From Tetradesmus obliquus (lineage: Eukaryota > Chlorophyta > Chlorophyceae > Sphaeropleales > Scenedesmaceae): DNA of 64,000 bases. Made by a program: the position numbers and the translations under genes. The stretch is from contig CP126204.1 in assembly GCA_030272155.1 (NCBI GenBank), positions 3,401,501 to 3,465,500 on the forward strand. The letters run 5' to 3'. This document shows, piece by piece, positions 58,721 to 64,000 of the stretch. The notes under the pieces were generated by a model. It was given only the letters and a program-made list of their open reading frames with translations, was not told where the DNA came from and did no database searches. Positions within the stretch are counted from its first letter, which is position 1. Every line of letters starts with the position of its first letter.

Positions 58721-61700
58721 GTGGCTGACCACAAGTACCTGAAAGGGCATGGCAGTCAGCAGCAGGAGCAGCCGCCAGAAAGCAGCAGCGGCAGCAGCAG
58801 CAGCAGCAGCAGCAGCAAAGAGCACCCTTTCAGGGTGAGAACGTGGGTGCTGCACTCTCTGGCTGCGCTACATTCACAGGCACACCAGCCTTGCATACAT
58901 TTGCTTACCCTTCGTACTTGCGGTAGAAGTACTAAAAGTCGGTCAACGGTCTCAGGGTGCCGGCTGTGTGTGCACTCACACACAGGCAGACTTGGGGGGT
59001 TGCATGCGGTCTGCAAGCAGTGCATATGATGGGCGCTGGCAACTCAATGAGGTGGCAGGTCAGCTCTGTTGTGCTGCCTGGGCTCCACATGGCAGCAGCA
59101 GCAGCAGAACATATAAGGTGGCAGGTCAGCTCTGTTCTGTTGCCTGGGCTCCACGTGGCAGCAGCTTGCGGAGGGGTTGTTACTGGTACCGTGCTTACAG
59201 CAGAGGTGGTACCGTGCTTACAGCACAGGTGGTACCGTGCTTACAGCACAGGTGGGGAAAAAAACAACAGCCGCTTGGTGGGCTTCCTTTCTGGCGGATT
59301 TCTGTTGGGGGAAAACGGGGTTGGTTCCACAGTGTGTGGATGTTTGCGTGTGGGACTACTATCCCGGCTGAAGCCACAGCTGGTGGTTCAGCGCTCTGGC
59401 TTGCCTGCAGTGCGGTTTGTTTGGCAGGCGCTGCTACACCCTGTCGCCTGACGCTATTTTAAGATGCCTTTGGCTGCTGTTAGCGGCATTTGGAATTCCC
59501 GCGTTCTCTGCCGTTGGTGTGCTGGCTTCATCAAGAACTGCTGGTCCCCAGGTTATGCATTTACTGTGTCAAGCCGGCAGGTTGTTCAAGTGTGTGTTCA
59601 GTGAGTGGGTGTTATGATCTGCCGCCGCTCTCTCGTCATGCAGCGAACAGCATACCGGCGGCACAAGGCAGCGCAGCGCACGGGCGGCACAGGTTATGTC
59701 GAATGCCCTGTGGCGACTGATGCATGTGCCGTTGCACACGGCGCCATACAGTGCTGCGGAGCTGTTGGTTTGTGTTACACTTTGCACGCTGCTTCTACGT
59801 GTTCCTTACTGCTGGGCGGGGTGGGTATGAGTTCACAGCTGGCAGTAGTTGCTGTCACTGTCATGCAGGCTGCGCCACGTTGGGGTGGTGAATTTGGCGC
59901 TGGTCAGGGTATTCCAGCGTGTTTTTACAGCTGGACGGGGTGGAGTTGGGTGGAATACAGCTGGACGGGGTGGAGCCCCTCTGCACATTTACCAGTAGCT
60001 TATGTTGCTGTCATGCCGGCTGCACATTTTGGGTGGTGAGGTTTGACGCTGGTCAGCAGCCTGGCTTCTGCTGCTGCTGCGGCCTCCAGTGTTATGGAAG
60101 TTCTGGCCTCAAGCAGCTGTTTTGCATTCTTGTTGTTTCGTGTACTGCCCTCATTGCACCCCTGCTGGGGTGCTGTCCTTACTGTCTGCTGTCACAGGAT
60201 ATGGTAATGAAGTCTGACAGCTGTGCTTTCTTTGTGGGTGGTTGGCAGGTTGTGCAATGCGCATGTTGCTGCATCTGACAACGCTGTGTTGTGTTGGGGC
60301 CTCATCATGCTGCAAGCAGCGCTGAAGCTGCTCTTTGGGCTGCTTGAAGCAGTAAATGTGTGGCCTGTAGCCGTACTGCAATGCAGCTGTTGTTGCTGCA
60401 GCGGCATACTGCAATGCAGCTGCTGCTGCTTCGTGTGTTCCTGTGCTGCTTCCTGCAGTGAGCAGGGCCGCGTCAGTTGGCACCAGCTCTCCTCATCTCC
60501 GCTTTCTGAGGCTTGGATGGAACCAGCATAAGCCAGCAGCGTGTGTATGGGGCTTGCTGCTGTTTTAGCTTGGCCCCATGCCGCAGTTAGCAGCAGGGGC
60601 TGCCCTAAATCTGTCTGAGGCAAGGTCTCTGTACTGCTTGTGAGCACGGCAAAAGCTGTTCAGGTCAGCGCTGAGCGCGCTTTGCTGTTGTGTCACATCT
60701 TGCACTGTGTGTTTGGGGCTTGCGCTGTTTGCTTGCTGCACACCTCAGCTAGCAGCACAGCAGTCCTCGTCTTGTGGCTGCGGCAAGGTCTCTGTACTGC
60801 TTCTGAGCACGGCTGTTTGCGTTTGCGCTGTGCGCGCTTTGCTGCTGCTGTGGTGCTACTTGGTTGGTTATTTTTGTCGTCAATGCCGTGTTACCGGCTA
60901 GCCGTGGCAGCGGCTACAGCTGGTGACAATGGCAAGGGCTGAGTCCGTTGCTTTGCACAACTTGTTACTGTTACAATCAAAAACTATCATATCGTCATAC
61001 GTTGCAATTGGTGCCAGCAATACCATTTATGACCATCAACGCCCAGTGAATGTGCTGTGCTATCCTATGCTGTGCTGTGTTGTGCCAACATGGGTCATAA
61101 GTTGGCATGTAATTCTGATCCTGGCAGCTGTGGACAAGGCGCGTGCTTGCTGTTTTGGTGTCTTGCAAGCGCAAGGCAGCATTCTGCTGCATGCCAGATC
61201 CCGTGCATGAGCCTTTTGGTTGAGTTGGTATGTGGCAGTTGCCTAGCTTATGCATTTGTTGTGCTTGAGTTGGTGTGTGGCAGTTGCCTGGCTTATGCAT
61301 TTGCTGTGCTTGTGCGGACAAAGGATCCTTTGTGCCACCTGCATAAATCACATCTGTTGTCATAACCTACAAGCGTACTCACAACACTTGAGTTTACATA
61401 CATGAAAGGCTGTCCACCGGCAGGCCATACTGCAGGCACTGCTGTAAAGGTAGAGTTTACAGTATACAACATGTGCTGTGCTGTGTGGACACGCTGCATG
61501 CAGTGTGGTGCTCTAGAGATATGCTGCACATCACGACATGCTGGCACGTGCAGGCTTCAGTCTGAGGCACAGCAGCACTTGTGCGCGCCATATATTGGGT
61601 TTGTAGGTGTGGCATTTGGTCCCCTTCAAGCCTTACATCAGGCTATTATATGTTGGCTCTCGATAAAATACTTCACCCCTGTTTTGGGTGGAGCGTGTAT

Positions 61701-62152
61701 AACATTGTCAAGTGCAAGCACGTTTGGCTGTGCAAGGCGCCTGCTTCACTGTTTGAATGACGTGCTGTAACACGATTCAGCATTTGCGCGCTCAGATTGC
61801 CACAAAAAAAATGGCAATTACGGCCCCGCAAAGCCGTTCTTTTTGACGTGTGTCGTTGCAATTGACAGTGAACGGCAGGCGCACAACCAGGGTGTAAAGC
61901 TGCCATGTGCGCAAGGCTTTTTCCTGATAGAACTAGCAATTATTATTCTAGTTACTACAAGCTGAGGCCATGTCTCAGCGCAGGTGCCACTGCCGCGATG
62001 ACGCGGGCGATCGGCGTTAGGATGTTGCGGCAAACCTTGGATCGCTACCAATGGCCGTTTGGCCTTTATATCTGATGCTCGACCGCTTGGAGTTCACCCA
62101 TCAACTTTTGCTGCGACTCTTCATCATCCGCTGGTCGGTCGCCTATCACGAA
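56581..62152. other. Intergenic region with simple repeats, no gene established
   Basis: It holds TGGC/TGGA tetranucleotide arrays at about 57095-57320 and a (CTG)n tract at about 58633-58720. A doubled GTGGCAGGTCAGCTCTGTT.TG segment occurs at 59052 and 59118. Three units of 24 bases (GGTACCGTGCTTACAGCA) occur at 59186-59255, and a GCTGGACGGGGTGGAG doublet at about 59932-59972. One exon-like open stretch with a donor (about 58722-58832, VADHKYLKGHGSQQQ, then Ser-rich, GTGAGA) is unassigned. I recognise no family in either strand. Confidence 0.45.
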
Positions 62153-62821
62153 ATGATGCAGCTTGTAGCTTGTGCTCGTGCAAGCAGCGGCCGTGCTGCT
62201 GCAGCTGCTTTCAACGCGCCAATCATCACTAGCAGCTCGTGGAAGCCTCTTTCGTCTCGGCAGATCCCTTGCTCCTCCTCTGCTGTCCAGCAGCAGCAGC
62301 AATGCACCCAGCAGCAGCAGGAGCAGCAGCAGCGGCAGTTCTCCAGCAGGGCAGGATCTGGTGATTCCGGCTCTTCCCAATTCACATCTTCCCCCGAAGC
62401 AGTCACGAGCAAGGGCGACCCAGCATCCAACGAGACCAGCAGCAGCAACAACCAGCCTGGCCACACAACATTCACAGGCACAGCAGATGTCTTCCAGCCC
62501 AGCAGCAGCAGCGGCACACAGCAGCAGCAGGAGCCATCTGTCGCCACAGATTCAAACCGCAGCTGGATGTCAGGCGACGACCTCGGCACTCGCGTGAAAG
62601 CTGCAACCAGCGACAGCAGCACCGCTACAGCCAGCCCCAACCAGCAGCAGCAGCAGCAGCAGGGTGAGGGGGCAACGCTAGGTGTGGATGCAGCAGTCCC
62701 GGAGTGCCACCCTGCAGACCCCTACTGCCAGGCTGGAGAGCAGGCTCCAATGCCTGACGGCTTCCACGAGCCGGAGCCGGGGGATGACCACATCCCTCCC
62801 TCATCCGGCTTCCCGGCGTGA
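62153..62821 (+). CDS. Hypothetical protein with presequence-like start and Gln/Ser-rich body
   Basis: An open frame of 222 residues from ATG 62153 (MMQLVACARASSGRAAAAAF). The frame is also open from 62051 upstream. The first roughly 45 residues are rich in Ala, Ser and Arg without acidic residues, as in mitochondrial or chloroplast transit peptides. The middle is Gln/Ser/Thr-rich. The end is Cys-containing and acidic (ECHPADPYCQ, then FHEPEPGDDHIPPSSGF). I do not recognise a family. An overlapping minus-strand frame (62640-62146) is less plausible in composition. The coding end and following bases are repeated in decayed form at about 63004-63170, the same pattern as the terminal exons of the other genes, which supports this frame being a real gene end. 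Confidence 0.5.
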   Translation: MMQLVACARASSGRAAAAAFNAPIITSSSWKPLSSRQIPCSSSAVQQQQQCTQQQQEQQQRQFSSRAGSGDSGSSQFTSSPEAVTSKGDPASNETSSSNNQPGHTTFTGTADVFQPSSSSGTQQQQEPSVATDSNRSWMSGDDLGTRVKAATSDSSTATASPNQQQQQQQGEGATLGVDAAVPECHPADPYCQAGEQAPMPDGFHEPEPGDDHIPPSSGFPA

Positions 62822-64000
62822 ACGTCAAGCTGAATTCGGTGTTAGAGATGTGGCCAGAGTGCATTGCAGTGCGCCTGCGCAGCACCTCGACGCAGCTGCA
62901 TGCTGCATACTCAGCCGTGTTCGATTCACCATGCATGGCTGCTGCCACGCATGCATCAGACAGTTGGGCAATGGTGTTGTGGCTGTGCCATGGTGGCACA
63001 GTATGCCTGACGGCTGCACGAGCCGGAGCCCGGGGTTGACCACACCCCTGCCTCATATGGCTTTTCTTTGAATTTTGCAGTGACGTATAACTCTGTGATT
63101 GCGTGGTGGCCAAAGCTTCACTGTATTGCGCCGCCTTCATGCAGCTGCATGCGTCACACATCATGGCTTTGTTGTTGCCAGCAAGCTGCACTGCAGCGGC
63201 GCCGCAGCTGCGTTGGAAGTTGGCCACCTGCCGTATGCGCGCTGGTGCACCACGGGCGCCATGGCGTGGCCACGAGCGAGGCAGAGTTTGCTATCACAAC
63301 GTTGTTACAGTGTAACTTTACAAGCCGAATCCTCTTTGGGATTACAGGCGGTGCGGGGTGAAGGTGAAGATAGTGCGGCAAAAAGTTGAGGGGTCAGTTG
63401 CATGTTTTACAGATTATGCCAGGATGGGTGGCAGTGCGACGTTTCCAAGCCACCTGACTAACCCACTCAGTGTAAGCTACACTGCACCCTAATACTAAAC
63501 CCCTGGCCAACATCCCGCAGCAGGATAAGCACCTCAGTCTGCATGAGATGTCAATCCAATGCAAGTTAAGATACAGCAGGTTCTGCTGAGCTCGGATAAG
63601 TCATGACGCACCAGATTTACCTAGCGGATGCGTTGCTGCGCAAAGATGCACAGGGAACAGATGCGCAAAGATGCACAGGGAACAGATACAGATGCACTAG
63701 GAACCATGCATTGCACAATGTCTTTGTCATATGTGTTGCTGCGCAAAGATGCACAGGGAACCATGCATTGCACAATGTCTTTGTATTTCATCAGTCACTA
63801 GGCTGCAGCAGCAATGGCACTGGATCACCTTGAGCAAAGTTTCCTCACAGTACAACAGCTGCTGAGGATGAATGCATAATCATTTCTTATGCAAGTGTGG
63901 CAACACCAGCCTTCTGATGTGCTTGCATCCCACAACAGCTAACTGTCCACAAACCCAAGCATAGCGGCCGACCGCAACCATGAAAGACCACCAGACGACG
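62822..64000 (+). other. 3' region with decayed terminal copy and 44-base-type repeat
   Basis: Bases about 63004-63170 are a diverged copy of about 62752-62945 (GCCTGACGGCT..CACGAGCCGGAGCC and GCAGCTGCATGC). Bases about 63640-63785 hold tandem GCGCAAAGATGCACAGGGAAC units with a repeated CCATGCATTGCACAATGTCTTTGT. No gene is seen up to the window end. Confidence 0.55.

Noticed and set aside
62146-62640. Minus-strand open frame opposite the hypothetical gene
   Set aside because: Cys/Leu-run composition is typical of an antisense of Gln/Ser coding sequence. The plus frame has a presequence-like start and a decayed end copy.

Overview
The window is nuclear DNA of a eukaryotic green alga. I infer a chlorophyte, probably Chlorophyceae, from GC-rich coding exons, many short exons with GTGAGT-type donors and (C)TGCAG acceptors, very abundant CTG/CAG tracts, and proteins rich in Ala, Gln and Ser runs. 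The species is not identified. Six multi-exon genes can be rebuilt from the sequence, plus one probable single-exon gene. All stated splice phases agree. The window's left edge cuts the first gene.

Layout: (1) 230-8735, +, DNA polymerase delta catalytic subunit (POLD1), C-terminal 687 residues in 14 exons. (2) 10380-12068, +, secreted M43/pappalysin-like zinc metalloprotease, 3 exons, 377 aa. (3) 13595-26636, +, secreted sulfatase, 18 exons, 940 aa, with the variant active-site motif C-A-M-G-R and a 27-nt microexon. (4) 34017-30048, -, SEC14/CRAL-TRIO lipid-transfer-like protein, 8 exons, 307 aa. (5) about 34934-39717, +, reticulon-domain protein with a long low-complexity N-terminus, divergent from gene 4. 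(6) 48699-42994, -, secreted alginate-lyase-family protein, 7 exons, 804 aa. (7) 53605-56203, +, ankyrin-type repeat protein, 4 exons, 351 aa. (8) 62153-62821, +, a probable hypothetical protein with an organelle-presequence-like start. Long stretches between genes, mainly 26.6-29.5, 39.7-43.0, 48.7-53.6 and 56.2-62.1 kb, hold no convincing gene, only degenerate repeats.

The main feature is architectural. Nearly every intron contains partial, tandem, decayed copies of the exon next to it. Upstream of an exon the copies consist of intron tail + AG acceptor + the 5' part of that exon. Downstream they consist of the 3' part of the exon + GT donor + intron head. Terminal exons are copied together with their stop codons into the 3' region. 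The complete exon is the innermost copy and still splices in frame, so introns have grown while proteins stayed intact. This holds for all six multi-exon genes, on both strands. CTG tracts on the sense strand commonly end directly in the acceptor CAG and separate the copies.

Functionally the genes are unrelated: replication (POLD1), three secreted hydrolases or lyases likely acting in the wall or matrix (metalloprotease, sulfatase, alginate-lyase-like), membrane and lipid biology (SEC14-like, reticulon) and a repeat protein. There is no operon logic and I see no defence, CRISPR or viral system.
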